Source: Sphingomonas sp. BAUL-RG-20F-R05-02 (GTDB lineage Bacteria; Pseudomonadota; Alphaproteobacteria; Sphingomonadales; Sphingomonadaceae). Taken from it: DNA of 64,000 bases. The position numbers and the translations under genes were made by a program. The DNA lies in contig NZ_JAKNQH010000001.1 in NCBI RefSeq assembly GCF_022662305.1, positions 62,001-126,000 on the forward strand, read 5' to 3'. The notes below the pieces were generated by a model, which was not told the origin of the DNA, searched no databases, and saw only the letters and a program-made list of their open reading frames with translations. Shown here piece after piece: positions 8,022 to 16,693 of the stretch (positions are counted from its first letter, which is position 1; the number at the start of each line of letters is the position of its first letter).

Positions 8022-9749
8022 ATGACCCTTTACGCCCGTTTCGCCGCGCATCTCGATGCGGCGCTCGATACGCTTGTTGCTGCCGGAGACCTGCCCGCCG
8101 GGCTGAACCGCGCGGCCGTCACGGTCGAGCCGCCGCGCGACGCGAGCCACGGCGACCTCGCCACCAATGCGGCAATGGTGCTCGCAAAGCCCGCCGCCAC
8201 CAACCCGCGCGCGCTGGCCGAGAAGATCGCGGGAGAGTTGCGTAAGCTCGATGAGGTCGAGGACGTGGCGATCGCCGGGCCGGGCTTTATCAACATGAAG
8301 CTTAACGATGATAGCTGGCGCGCCGAGCTGTCCGCTATCCGTGATGCGGCGGGTGATTATGGCCGCTCCACCACGGGCCGTGGCACGACCGTCAACATCG
8401 AATATGTCTCGGCCAACCCGACCGGGCCGATGCACATGGGCCATTGCCGTGGCGCGGTGGTGGGCGATGCGCTCGCCGCCCTGCTGGAGTTCGCCGGGCA
8501 CACCGTAATCCGCGAATATTACGTCAACGATGCCGGCGGACAGGTCGATACGCTCGCCCGCTCCGTGCACCTGCGCTACCGCGAGGCGCTGGGCGAAGAT
8601 GTTGGCGCGATCCCGGAGGGTCTGTATCCGGGCGACTATCTTGTCCCGGTCGGTCAACAGCTTGCAGCCGAATATGGCGACCGCTTCGTAACGGCCGATG
8701 AGAGCGAGTGGCTGGTGCTGTTCCGCAAAACCGCGGTGGCGGCGATGCTGGTGATGATCCGCGCCGATCTCGCGCTGCTCGGCATCCACCATGATCTGTT
8801 CTCGTCCGAGGCCGAGTTGCAGGCCGAGGGCAAGCCGGAGGCGGCCGAGGCGGAGCTACGGGCGCGTGGTCTGATCTATGACGGCGTGCTGGAAGCGCCC
8901 AAGGGGCAGGAGCTCGAGGATTGGGAGCCGGTGGTGTTGCCGCTGTTCCGCTCGACACAGTTCGGCGACGATCAGGATCGACCGATTCGCAAGTCGAACG
9001 GGCAGTGGACGTATTTCGGCGCCGACCTCGCCTACCATTTCCAGAAGGCGCAAGCCGCCGACGCGCTCATCGACATCTGGGGCGCCGACCATGCCGGCAC
9101 CGTCAAGCGCATAACCGCCGCGGTGCAGGCGCTGACCGGCGGCACGACTCGCTTCGACGTCAAGCTGGTGCAGATGGTGCGACTGCTGCGTGCTGGCGAG
9201 CCGGTGAAAATGTCTAAGCGTTCCGGGAACTTCGTGACGCTTGCTGATGTCGTGCGCGAGGTGGGCAAGGACGTGGTGCGCTTCACCATGCTGACCCGCA
9301 AGGCCGATGCGCAGATGGACTTTGACTTCGCGAAAGTGGTCGAGGCATCGAAGGACAACCCCGTCTTCTACGTCCAATATGCACATGCGCGGATCGCTTC
9401 GCTGCATCGCCGGGCGGCCGACGCGAATATCGTGTGTGACGGCGTCGACCTGTCTCAACTTGATACGGAAGATCTCGCGCTCGTGAAGCTGGCGGCGCAG
9501 TTCCCCCGCATCGTCGAGACGGCTGCGGCGGCACGTGAGCCACACCGAATTGCGTTTTATCTCTATGACTTGGCTGCTTCGCTTCACGCGTTGTGGAATG
9601 TCGGCAACGATCGGCCGGAACGGCGCTTCCTTTTGATCGACAATCCCGCCGTCACATGCGCGCGGCTTTTCCTCGCCGACGCGATCGGGCAGATCATTCG
9701 CAACGGTCTCTCCATCATGGGGGTTGAGGCTGTCGAGGAGATGAAGTGA
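8022..9749 (+). CDS. argS: Arginyl-tRNA synthetase
   Basis: Class I aminoacyl-tRNA synthetase that charges tRNA-Arg in the cytosol. At 575 residues it is close to the usual length. The HIGH-type motif is HMGH within PTGPMHMGHCRGAVVGDA (residues ~132-149) and the KMSKS-type motif is KMSKR at ~396-400, followed by SGNFVTLADVV. The N-terminal Add1 domain (residues 1-95) and the C-terminal DALR anticodon-binding helices (from ~455) are present. Its end meets the SPOR gene (TGATG). A tRNA-Arg(ACG) lies in the same window at 62.7 kb. Confidence 0.97.
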   Translation: MTLYARFAAHLDAALDTLVAAGDLPAGLNRAAVTVEPPRDASHGDLATNAAMVLAKPAATNPRALAEKIAGELRKLDEVEDVAIAGPGFINMKLNDDSWRAELSAIRDAAGDYGRSTTGRGTTVNIEYVSANPTGPMHMGHCRGAVVGDALAALLEFAGHTVIREYYVNDAGGQVDTLARSVHLRYREALGEDVGAIPEGLYPGDYLVPVGQQLAAEYGDRFVTADESEWLVLFRKTAVAAMLVMIRADLALLGIHHDLFSSEAELQAEGKPEAAEAELRARGLIYDGVLEAPKGQELEDWEPVVLPLFRSTQFGDDQDRPIRKSNGQWTYFGADLAYHFQKAQAADALIDIWGADHAGTVKRITAAVQALTGGTTRFDVKLVQMVRLLRAGEPVKMSKRSGNFVTLADVVREVGKDVVRFTMLTRKADAQMDFDFAKVVEASKDNPVFYVQYAHARIASLHRRAADANIVCDGVDLSQLDTEDLALVKLAAQFPRIVETAAAAREPHRIAFYLYDLAASLHALWNVGNDRPERRFLLIDNPAVTCARLFLADAIGQIIRNGLSIMGVEAVEEMK

Positions 9750-10468
9750 TGACGTCGCCCAAGCTGGATTCCCACGACGACGATCGCCTGCCGTGGCTGG
9801 AAACCGCAGAGGATGATTATCACGAAGGACCGTCAGCACTGCATATCGCGCTGGTCGTGGCGGCGTTGCTCGCGGTGATCGCCGCGGCGATCCTCGGCTA
9901 TCAGCTCATCCGCAATGCGCGCGATGCCGGCGGCAACGGCGCGATGATCGCCGCGCAGGAGGGCGATTACAAGGTTAAGCCGGATGAGCCGGGCGGCCTC
10001 AAGGTCGAAGGCGAGGGCGATAGCGCCATTGCGACCAGCAACGGCGCAGGCAGCGGCAATGCGTCTATCAACGTGAAGGCGGTGCCGGAGGCGCCGATCA
10101 TCGGCAAGAAGGTCGCTCCGGCGGTCAAGGAAGGCGCCGGCACCAGCAAGGCGGTGGTGGCGTTACCGCCTTCGCACGGCAAGCTGGAGGCGAAAACGAC
10201 GACGCCTGCCATCGCGCACGGCCCGTCCGGCGGTGCACTCGTGCAGCTCGGCGCGTTCCCGTCCGAAGCGGCGGCCAATGCGGCATGGAGCAAGCTGTCC
10301 GCGCGGATTACTTATCTCGCGCCCCTCGGCAAGTCGGTGCAGGTTGCCGACGTAAACGGTCGCACCACCTACCGGCTGCGCGTCAACGCCGGAAGTGCCA
10401 GCCAAGCCGGCGAGCTTTGCGGTAAGCTGAAGGTTGCCGGCGAGGCGTGTTTCGTCGCCAAGGATTGA
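9749..10468 (+). CDS. SPOR-domain membrane protein
   Basis: A 239-residue protein with a cytoplasmic N-terminus, one transmembrane helix (ALVVAALLAVIAAAILGYQL, residues ~30-50), a linker rich in Gly/Ala/Lys, and a C-terminal SPOR domain beginning at GGALVQLGAFPSEAAANAAW. SPOR domains bind denuded glycan strands of septal peptidoglycan, so a division-site role is likely. The ATG at 9749 shares a base with the argS stop (TGATG); a GTG at 9746 directly before it is an alternative. It sits between argS and nagZ, an arrangement that also links it to the cell wall. Confidence 0.85.
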   Translation: MTSPKLDSHDDDRLPWLETAEDDYHEGPSALHIALVVAALLAVIAAAILGYQLIRNARDAGGNGAMIAAQEGDYKVKPDEPGGLKVEGEGDSAIATSNGAGSGNASINVKAVPEAPIIGKKVAPAVKEGAGTSKAVVALPPSHGKLEAKTTTPAIAHGPSGGALVQLGAFPSEAAANAAWSKLSARITYLAPLGKSVQVADVNGRTTYRLRVNAGSASQAGELCGKLKVAGEACFVAKD

Positions 10469-10583
10469 GAGGTAAGCGAACGTGCGTCGCGTTGGCGGTG
10501 ACTGCCGCGCCGATGGTGCTCCAAATCCCAGGCGCTGGTTGAACCCGGTTGGACGGTCCGCCCAAGGCTGATATGTTGCCGGA

Positions 10584-11591
10584 ATGAAGCCTGTCATCTT
10601 TGGCCTGTCGGGCCTTACCGTTACCGCCGATGAGCGCCGGTTTTTCGTTGAAGCCGAACCTCTCGGCTTCATCCTGTTCAAACGAAACATCGAGAACCGC
10701 GCGCAACTCCTTGCCCTGACGGATCAACTACGCGGCATGACGGGTCGTGATGATCTGCCGATCCTGATCGATCAAGAGGGCGGGCGCGTCGCGAGGATGG
10801 GGCCACCGGAATGGCCGGCATTTCCTGCCGGCCCGGCGTTCGAAGCCCTGTATGATGTGGCGCCGATCTCCGCCATCGAGGCGGTGCGCGTGCATGCCGA
10901 GGCAACCGGCGTGATGCTGGCCGAAGTCGGCATCAACGTCGATTGCTGGCCGATGCTCGACATCGCGCAACCGAATACCGCCGAGATCATCACCATCCGC
11001 GCGCTTGGTCGCGAGCCGATGCGTGTCGCGGCGATGGGCCGCGCGATCCTTGACGGCCTCGCGCGGGCCGGTGTGGTCGGTGTGGTCAAGCACATGCCGG
11101 GCCATGGCCGCGCGCTTGTCGACAGCCATCTCGAACTGCCGCGCGTAACTGCCGATGAAGCCGCGCTTGAGGTTGACCTCGAACCGTTCCGCAGGCTTGC
11201 AGATGCACCGATGGGGATGACGACCCATATCGTATTCGACGTGTGGGATGCAGCGCGCCCCGCGACGCTATCGCCGATCGTCGTCGAGCAGGTAATCCGC
11301 GGCAAGATCGGCTTCGACGGGCTGTTGATGACGGACGACATCGACATGAAGGCGTTGTCCGGCACCGCGGGCGAAAAGGCTGCGGCGGCGATTGCTGCAG
11401 GCTGTGATGTGGTGCTCGACTGCTGGGGGCGCATGGACGAGATGGTCGAAATCGTCGAGCGGCTTGACGATATCGCTGCGGTGTCACGCGCGCGGCTCGA
11501 CCGTGCGATGGCGGGTGTAACGGCACGCAGGAGTGATGTTGCATTCGCGGAACTGGTCGCCAAGCGCGACGCGTTGCTGGCGCTGGTTTGA
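10584..11591 (+). CDS. nagZ: Beta-N-acetylhexosaminidase
   Basis: Cytosolic glycoside hydrolase family 3 enzyme that removes GlcNAc from anhydromuropeptides in peptidoglycan recycling. The 335-residue protein is a single TIM-barrel domain like other NagZ proteins. Key motifs: LIDQEGGRVARM, the catalytic loop KHMPGHGRALVDSHLELP (residues ~170-187) carrying the acid/base His and Asp, and the nucleophile Asp in LLMTDDIDMKAL (~248-253). It follows the SPOR protein and precedes scpA with a 76-base gap. Confidence 0.95.
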   Translation: MKPVIFGLSGLTVTADERRFFVEAEPLGFILFKRNIENRAQLLALTDQLRGMTGRDDLPILIDQEGGRVARMGPPEWPAFPAGPAFEALYDVAPISAIEAVRVHAEATGVMLAEVGINVDCWPMLDIAQPNTAEIITIRALGREPMRVAAMGRAILDGLARAGVVGVVKHMPGHGRALVDSHLELPRVTADEAALEVDLEPFRRLADAPMGMTTHIVFDVWDAARPATLSPIVVEQVIRGKIGFDGLLMTDDIDMKALSGTAGEKAAAAIAAGCDVVLDCWGRMDEMVEIVERLDDIAAVSRARLDRAMAGVTARRSDVAFAELVAKRDALLALV

Positions 11592-11667
11592 TCCTACGCA
11601 CCCGGCAGGTCGTGCGAACAAGTGACCTCGGTTGTCGCACACGTGTCGGATCTGATTACCCCGCACC

Positions 11668-12396
11668 ATGACCGAACCCGAAACCCTCACGCTCGACCTG
11701 GATGGCTGGGAGGGGCCGCTCGATCTGCTGCTGGCGCTCGCGCGTAATCAGAAGGTCAATTTGCGGGAGATTTCGATCCTCGCGCTGGTCGATCAGTATC
11801 TCGCCTTTATCGAGCAAGCCCGCGAGATCAGGCTGGAGCTCGCCGCCGATTACCTGGTGATGGCTGCGTGGCTGGCATATCTCAAATCCGGTTTACTGCT
11901 GCCGCGCGATCCGGAGGTCGAGCCTTCCCCTGAGGATCTCGCCCTGCGGCTGCAACTGCGCCTGGAGCGGCTGAACGCGATGCGCGACGTCGGCGCTCGG
12001 CTGATGGCGCGCGACCGGATCGGTCGCGACGTCTTCGCGCGGGGTTCGCCCGAAGGCTTGAGAACCATGCGCAAAACATTGTGGCAGGCCGAAATCTTCG
12101 ACCTTATTGCGGCGTATGGGCGGATCAGCGCGCGGACCCGTCCGGTCATGCACATCGTTGCCGATCGCCCGGTTATGACGCTGGAAGCTGCACTCGATCG
12201 TGTCGCCCGTCTGGTCGGCAGTACGGTGGACTGGGCGGTGATCGAAAGCTTTTTGCCCGACGGCGCAAGCGACCTGTTCCGCAAGTCCGCGCTCGCATCT
12301 TCGTTCCTCGCGGCGCTGGAACTTGCGCGGCAGGGGAGGGTGGAACTGCAACAGGCGTCCCCGTTCGCACCGCTGTACCTGCGCGCACTGCGATGA
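11668..12396 (+). CDS. scpA: Segregation and condensation protein A
   Basis: Kleisin subunit that bridges the SMC heads in the bacterial condensin. The N-terminus DLDGWEGPLDLLLALARNQK is the hallmark ScpA motif, followed by NLREISILALVDQYLAF and LAADYLVMAAWLAYLKSGLL. The 242-residue length fits the family, and the C-terminal winged helix ends in TASPFAPLYLRALR-like sequence (Q-A-S-P-F-A-P-L-Y-L-R). Its stop overlaps the scpB start (ATGA), the usual coupling. Confidence 0.95.
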   Translation: MTEPETLTLDLDGWEGPLDLLLALARNQKVNLREISILALVDQYLAFIEQAREIRLELAADYLVMAAWLAYLKSGLLLPRDPEVEPSPEDLALRLQLRLERLNAMRDVGARLMARDRIGRDVFARGSPEGLRTMRKTLWQAEIFDLIAAYGRISARTRPVMHIVADRPVMTLEAALDRVARLVGSTVDWAVIESFLPDGASDLFRKSALASSFLAALELARQGRVELQQASPFAPLYLRALR

Positions 12397-12983
12397 CAGC
12401 GCCCGATCCTCTCGTCCGCGCGGTCGAGGCCATTCTGTTTGCCGCCACCGAGCCGCTGACGGCCGACGCAATTCGCGCACATGTCGGCGAGGGCGCGAAT
12501 GTGCGGGCTGCGCTCGATCGGCTCGCCGCCGATTACGCCGGGCGCGGTGTCGAACTGGTCCGGCGTGGCGACCGCTGGCACTTCCAGACTGCCGCTGACA
12601 TGGCGCACCTGCTGAGACGGGATCGCGAGGAACCGCGCAGGTTGAGCCGCGCCGGAACCGAGACTCTGGCGATCGTCGCCTATCATGAACCTGTCACCCG
12701 CGCGGAGATCGAGGCGATTCGCGGCGTACAGATTTCCAAGGGAACCATCGACGTGCTGATGGAAGCCGGTTGGGTGCGCCCCGCCGGACGACGCGAGGTT
12801 CCGGGTCGGCCGCTGCTCTATGCGACCACGCCGGCGTTTCTCGCGCACTTCGGTCTGGCGAGCCGCCGCGACTTGCCGGGGCTTGAGGATTTGCGTGCTG
12901 CCGGACTGCTCGATCCCCTCGATCTTGCGCTAGAAATGCAAGCGGACACGAACGAGGTGGTCAAGCGTTCGGAACAGGACTAG
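12393..12983 (+). CDS. scpB: Segregation and condensation protein B
   Basis: Dimeric winged-helix partner of ScpA in the SMC complex. The 196-residue protein has VRAVEAILFAATEPLTADAI at the start, the central LSRAGTETLAIVAYHEPVTR, and AEIEAIRGVQ...GTIDVLMEAGWVRPAGRREV, all classic for ScpB. The start is the ATG overlapping the scpA stop; longer upstream frames would run inside scpA. The C-terminal tail past residue ~160 is short and acidic. Confidence 0.95.
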   Translation: MTAPDPLVRAVEAILFAATEPLTADAIRAHVGEGANVRAALDRLAADYAGRGVELVRRGDRWHFQTAADMAHLLRRDREEPRRLSRAGTETLAIVAYHEPVTRAEIEAIRGVQISKGTIDVLMEAGWVRPAGRREVPGRPLLYATTPAFLAHFGLASRRDLPGLEDLRAAGLLDPLDLALEMQADTNEVVKRSEQD

Positions 12984-13009
12984 AAAGGTCTTGTACTAGG
13001 AGAAGTGTG

Positions 13010-13243
13010 ATGGGTTTCGGTAGTCCGATTCATTGGCTCATTTTCGGCGTTTTGGCGATCCTCGTTCTGGGTGGTGGCCGCTTTTCGAGCATGATGGGCG
13101 ATGTCGCGAAGGGCATCAAATCGTTCAAGAAGGGCATGGCCGAGGAAGACGAGCCTGCGCGCCCGGCAAGCCGCATCGAGGCGAAGGCCGCAGCGGAACC
13201 GGCGTTCGACGTGAACGGCGAAAAGGTTCGCGAAGACCGTTGA
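13010..13243 (+). CDS. tatA: Twin-arginine translocase subunit TatA
   Basis: A 77-residue TatA: short periplasmic N-terminus, one TM helix (HWLIFGVLAILVLGGGRFS), amphipathic helix with MMGDVAKGIKSFKKGM, and an acidic-basic tail. TatA forms the pore for folded proteins such as the DUF1501 protein in this window. GGAG at 12999-13002 is well spaced for the ATG at 13010; a GTG at 13007 precedes it. First gene of tatABC, 26 bases after scpB. Confidence 0.95.
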   Translation: MGFGSPIHWLIFGVLAILVLGGGRFSSMMGDVAKGIKSFKKGMAEEDEPARPASRIEAKAAAEPAFDVNGEKVREDR

Positions 13244-13287
13244 GGCCGCAACTCCCTTAACGTCCTCGCTGAAGGTTCTGCCCGTAC

Positions 13288-13725
13288 ATGTTCGATATTG
13301 CGCCTATGGAACTGCTGATCCTCGGGACGGTGGCGCTTGTCGTCATCCCGCCGAAGGATCTGCCCAAGGCAATGCGCGTCGCCGGCTATTGGGTCGGCCG
13401 GATGCGCGGCGTCGCCAACCAGTTTCGCAGTGGTTTCGACACGATGGTGCGCGAAGCCGAGTTGCAGGACATGGAAAAGAAGTGGGCAGCGGAGAACGAG
13501 CGCATCATGCGTGAGCATCCGCCGACACCAGCGATCGAGGCGCCGCCTGTGGCTGCGATCGAGCATGTGCCTGCTACCACGCAGCCGGATATGCCAGCGC
13601 TTCCCGATAGTGAGCGGCAGTATAGCGAGGATGGCCCTCCGGTGTACGTGGAGCATCCCACTGTCACCCCCGCCGCCGAAGCTGTTTCGGACGTCGCGGC
13701 CGACCGCGACAAGGCGCCGTCATGA
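13288..13725 (+). CDS. tatB: Twin-arginine translocase subunit TatB
   Basis: A 145-residue TatB with the N-terminal MFDIAPMELLILGTVALVVI helix followed by PPKDLPKAMRVAGYWVGRMR, the amphipathic region that recognises substrate-loaded TatC. The C-terminal third is Pro/Ala/Glu-rich and probably disordered. It is longer than TatA, as expected for TatB, and its stop overlaps the tatC start (ATGA). Confidence 0.95.
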   Translation: MFDIAPMELLILGTVALVVIPPKDLPKAMRVAGYWVGRMRGVANQFRSGFDTMVREAELQDMEKKWAAENERIMREHPPTPAIEAPPVAAIEHVPATTQPDMPALPDSERQYSEDGPPVYVEHPTVTPAAEAVSDVAADRDKAPS

Positions 13726-14501
13726 ACGCACCGGCCGACGAACTCGACGCCTCGCGCGCACCGTTGCTGGATCACCTCGTCGAACTGCGGCGTCGGCTGC
13801 TTTACAGCATTGCCGCGCTGGCGGTTGCGTTCGGCGTCTGCATGTATTTTGCCGAACCGATCTTTGGTATTCTGGTCCATCCGCTCATCCAGGCGGGCCA
13901 GAAGCGAATCTACTATACCGGTCTGTTCGAGGCTTTCTTCGTGCAGCTCAAGGTTGGACTGTTCGCTGGATTGATGGTCGCGTTTCCGGTGATCGCTAAC
14001 CAGCTTTGGCAGTTCGTCTCACCGGGTCTGTACCGGAAAGAGAAGCGCGCGCTCCTACCGTTCCTGATCGCGACTCCGTTCCTGTTCGCGAGCGGTGCAG
14101 CGATGGCGTATTTCGTTGCGGTGCCGACGGCGCTGCATTTCCTGCTGAGTTATCAGGGCAACGTCGGGGGCATCGAGCAGACCGCTCTGCCGGCGGTCGA
14201 CAAATATCTCGATTTCGTGATGCAGTTCCTGCTGGCCTTTGGCATCGCATTCCTGCTGCCGGTCGTGCTGATGTTGCTGGAACGGGCGGGAATTGTGACC
14301 CGCAAACAGTTGGTCGGCGCGCGCCGCTACGCGATCGTCGGCTGCTTTGGCGTTGCGCTGGTGCTTGCGCCGCCTGACGCGGGTTCGATGATCATGCTCG
14401 CGGTGCCGCTGATCCTGCTGTACGAACTCGCGTTGATCGCGATCTGGTTTACCGAGCGGCGGCGGCCTCCGGTTGAGATCGAAGCCGAACCCGCTGAATA
14501 A
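13722..14501 (+). CDS. tatC: Twin-arginine translocase subunit TatC
   Basis: A 259-residue polytopic protein with six predicted TM helices. The N-terminal LLDHLVELRRRLLYSI and the loop motifs KVGLFAGLMVAFPVIANQLW, FVSPGLYRKEKRALLPF and VVLMLLERAGIVTRKQL are standard for TatC, the receptor for twin-arginine signal peptides. It ends the nagZ-scpAB-tatABC run. A hairpin starts six bases after the stop. Confidence 0.96.
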   Translation: MNAPADELDASRAPLLDHLVELRRRLLYSIAALAVAFGVCMYFAEPIFGILVHPLIQAGQKRIYYTGLFEAFFVQLKVGLFAGLMVAFPVIANQLWQFVSPGLYRKEKRALLPFLIATPFLFASGAAMAYFVAVPTALHFLLSYQGNVGGIEQTALPAVDKYLDFVMQFLLAFGIAFLLPVVLMLLERAGIVTRKQLVGARRYAIVGCFGVALVLAPPDAGSMIMLAVPLILLYELALIAIWFTERRRPPVEIEAEPAE

Positions 14502-14536
14502 AAAAACCAGGGTCACGGCGGTGCCGGTGACCCTGA
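14501..14536 (-). terminator. Rho-independent terminator downstream of the entericidin-like gene
   Basis: CAGGGTCAC (14508-14516) pairs with GTGACCCTG (14527-14535) around a short GC-rich loop. Read on the minus strand the stem is followed by GG and six Ts (14506-14501), a good intrinsic terminator for the small lipoprotein gene. On the plus strand it is followed only by ATTTGTTC and may also slow transcription leaving tatC. Confidence 0.75.
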
Positions 14537-14561
14537 TTTGTTCAAAACGGAATGACGAAGA

Positions 14562-14696
14562 TTACTTGGCGTCGTGAGCAGTCTTGGCAACGGTGTTGCC
14601 CGCCGACTTAACATCCTTGCCGGCGCCTTCGATCGTGTTGCACGCGCTTACCAGCAATGCACCAGCGACGAGCGCCAATCCTACGAACTTCCGCAT
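14562..14696 (-). CDS. Entericidin A/B family lipoprotein
   Basis: A 44-residue lipoprotein: MRKFVGLALVAGALLVSAC with lipobox LVSAC (lipidated Cys19), then NTIEGAGKDVKSAGNTVAKT, the amphipathic repeat typical of entericidin/EcnA-EcnB-like proteins. AGGAG lies six bases before the ATG. In enterics such proteins form a small toxin/antidote pair; in alphaproteobacteria they are usually solitary and linked to stress, so a toxin role should not be assumed. It has its own terminator and faces tatC. Confidence 0.9.
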   Translation of the reverse strand: MRKFVGLALVAGALLVSACNTIEGAGKDVKSAGNTVAKTAHDAK

Positions 14697-14820
14697 TTGA
14701 AATCTCCTGACCTTCCGAAGGAAACGCCTTCGTGCCCGAACAATGTTCGAGGTCGCGCTACGTTCCGCGTGCATAACGCTGCGACGTTTAAAATGTCTTG
14801 GGAGCCGGAGTTTGCACGGA

Positions 14821-14920
14821 AAAGAATTTGGGTCCGGCGCACTACCGGGGGGGGGGGAGGGTAGTGCGTCCGGACCCATGTCTTGGATAGCGAGAGCGGG
14901 GGGGCATAAAGTCGCTATCC
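14821..14920 (-). ncRNA. Candidate small RNA: two hairpins with C-rich loops
   Basis: Read on the minus strand, GGATAGCGA (14920-14912) pairs perfectly with TCGCTATCC (14893-14885) around an 18-base loop containing seven Cs. A second, longer hairpin follows: GGGTCCGGACGCACTACC (14877-14860) with GGTAGTGCGCCGGACCC (14847-14831), one base bulged, around the loop CTCCCCCCCCCC. It ends in AAATTCTTTT, which would serve as a terminator tail. Both loops are complementary to Shine-Dalgarno sequences. This is the layout of alphaproteobacterial sRNAs with C-rich anti-SD loops (suhB/mmgR and related families). Strand and identity are inference; the pairing is seen directly. No clear promoter was found, though TTGACC occurs at 14944-14939. 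Confidence 0.6.
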
Positions 14921-15057
14921 GAGGTGTAGAACGTGGCGGGTCAAATCGGGTTCCGGGCGCCTGGAAAAAAGTGTGACATGCGTAGCGGCCGGTCGGGTCG
15001 TTTGTCAGCGGACGCGAGCCGCTGGCGCGGTCGGCCTCGTGCCGCTAGAGAAACGAT

Positions 15058-15930
15058 ATGTCCACGACCTTCACGATCGATACCGCGACCAGCCGCGCCA
15101 ATCCCACGCCCACCCCGATGAAACGGCTGACCGTGCCCGCGATTCGCAAGCGCAAAGGTGCCGATGGGGGCGGCGAACCGCTGGTTATGCTGACCGCCTA
15201 CACCGTGCGAATGGCGCAATTGCTCGATCCGCATTGCGATCTCCTACTGGTCGGCGACAGTCTGGGCCAGGTTATCTACGGTCTGCCGTCCACGCTGCCG
15301 GTAACGCTCGATATGATGTGCGCGCACGGCGCGGCGGTGGTGCGCGGCAGCTATCACGCTGTCGTCGTCATCGACATGCCGTTCGGCAGTTACGAAGCGA
15401 GCCCGCAGCTGGCGTTCACCTCGGCGGCGCGGATCATGGCGGAGACCGGCGCGGCCGCGGTCAAGCTCGAAGGCGGGGCGGCGATGGCGTCGACGGTCGC
15501 GTTCCTGTCCGAACGCGGCATTCCGGTGATGGGACATATCGGCCTCACGCCCCAGGCGGTGAATGCACTCGGCGGGTACGGTGCGCGGGGTCGCAGCGAA
15601 GCGGAGCAGGCCAAGATCCTCGCCGATGCGCACGCCATCGCCAACGCCGGCGCGTTTGCGATCGTGGCGGAAGGTGTGCTGGAGCCGCTGGCGCGCACCA
15701 TCACGGAACAGGTCGCCTGTCCGGTCATCGGCATCGGCGCATCGGCGCAGTGCGACGGGCAGGTGCTGGTGACCGAGGATATGCTCGGCCTGTTCGAGCG
15801 CACGGCGCGGTTCGTCAAGAAGTTCGACGATATGGCCGGCCGCATTTCCGCCGCGGTTGAGACCTATGCGCGCGATGTACGATCCCGGGAATTCCCGGGC
15901 GCGGACCAGACGTATCTGCCGAAGGACTGA
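15058..15930 (+). CDS. panB: 3-methyl-2-oxobutanoate hydroxymethyltransferase
   Basis: First committed enzyme of pantothenate synthesis: transfers a hydroxymethyl group from methylene-tetrahydrofolate to 2-oxoisovalerate. The 290-residue TIM-barrel protein shows [29 protein letters not shown] (metal-binding Asp in GDS), [41 protein letters not shown] and [17 protein letters not shown]. The first 20 residues are Thr/Pro-rich and may be extra; an internal ATG at 15118 ([15 protein letters not shown]) is an alternative start. No panC lies nearby. Confidence 0.95.
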   Translation: MSTTFTIDTATSRANPTPTPMKRLTVPAIRKRKGADGGGEPLVMLTAYTVRMAQLLDPHCDLLLVGDSLGQVIYGLPSTLPVTLDMMCAHGAAVVRGSYHAVVVIDMPFGSYEASPQLAFTSAARIMAETGAAAVKLEGGAAMASTVAFLSERGIPVMGHIGLTPQAVNALGGYGARGRSEAEQAKILADAHAIANAGAFAIVAEGVLEPLARTITEQVACPVIGIGASAQCDGQVLVTEDMLGLFERTARFVKKFDDMAGRISAAVETYARDVRSREFPGADQTYLPKD

Positions 15931-15994
15931 CCACTTCCCCTTGTTGCCGCGGACCGCTAAGGTCGGCGTCTTCCCAGCCTGATGGAGCTTTGCG

Positions 15995-16693
15995 TTGGCC
16001 GTTACGCCGAATACCGATGCCGCATTCCTGCGCGAAGTCGATGAAGAGCTGCGCCGCGACCAGTTGGCGGGTGCGTGGGAGCGTTACGGACGGCTCGCCA
16101 TCATCGCGCTGGTAGTCGCGCTGGCGCTGTTCGGCGGATACCTGTTGTGGCGCAATCACGAACAGTCGGTATCGGGTGCAAAGGCCGAGACGTTGCAGAA
16201 GGTATATGACGGCATCGCCGCCAAGACGCCGGGCGCGGATAAGCCGCTCGCCGATCTCGCAACCGCTGGTGAGCCGGGCTACCGTGCGCTGGCGAAGTTC
16301 ACGCAGGCCGATCTGCTGCTCCAGAAGAACGATCTGGCGGGTGCGGCCAAGATTTTCGCAGCGATTGCAGCCGATACCGGCGTGGGCCAGCCCTTCCGCG
16401 ATCTCGCGCTGATCCGTCAGACCAGTGCGGAATTCGACGGGCTCAAGCCGGATGTCGTCGTGGCACGGCTGCGCGATCTCGCCCGGCCGGAGAACCCCTG
16501 GTTCGGCAGCGCCGGCGAGCTGGTGGCGATGGCCTATCTGCGGATGAACAAGCCCGACCTAGCTGGCCCGCTGTTCGCTCAGATCGCGCGCAATAATGAT
16601 GTACCCGACACGATCCGCCAGCGTGCCGTCCAGATGACGGGTATGCTCGGCATCGACGCTGTCGATCAGGTTGAGGACAAGAAGGCCAAATGA
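15995..16693 (+). CDS. YfgM-like membrane TPR protein
   Basis: A 232-residue protein with a cytoplasmic N-terminus (FLREVDEELRRDQLAGAWER), one TM helix (LAIIALVVALALFGGYLLW, residues ~31-50) and a periplasmic alpha-helical repeat region. The EVDEELR...W.RYG.. start is typical of the YfgM/TPR_21 family, which associates with the Sec translocon and periplasmic chaperones. The order with bamB and der is the usual yfgM-bamB-der context. The start is TTG at 15995 with GGAG at 15984-15987; no ATG fits. The stop overlaps bamB (ATGA). Confidence 0.85.
   Translation: MAVTPNTDAAFLREVDEELRRDQLAGAWERYGRLAIIALVVALALFGGYLLWRNHEQSVSGAKAETLQKVYDGIAAKTPGADKPLADLATAGEPGYRALAKFTQADLLLQKNDLAGAAKIFAAIAADTGVGQPFRDLALIRQTSAEFDGLKPDVVVARLRDLARPENPWFGSAGELVAMAYLRMNKPDLAGPLFAQIARNNDVPDTIRQRAVQMTGMLGIDAVDQVEDKKAK

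Noticed and set aside
14831..14880. Simple terminator between entericidin-like gene and panB on the plus strand
   Set aside because: No plus-strand gene ends just upstream, there is no T-run on that side, and the C-rich loops are better explained by a minus-strand sRNA.
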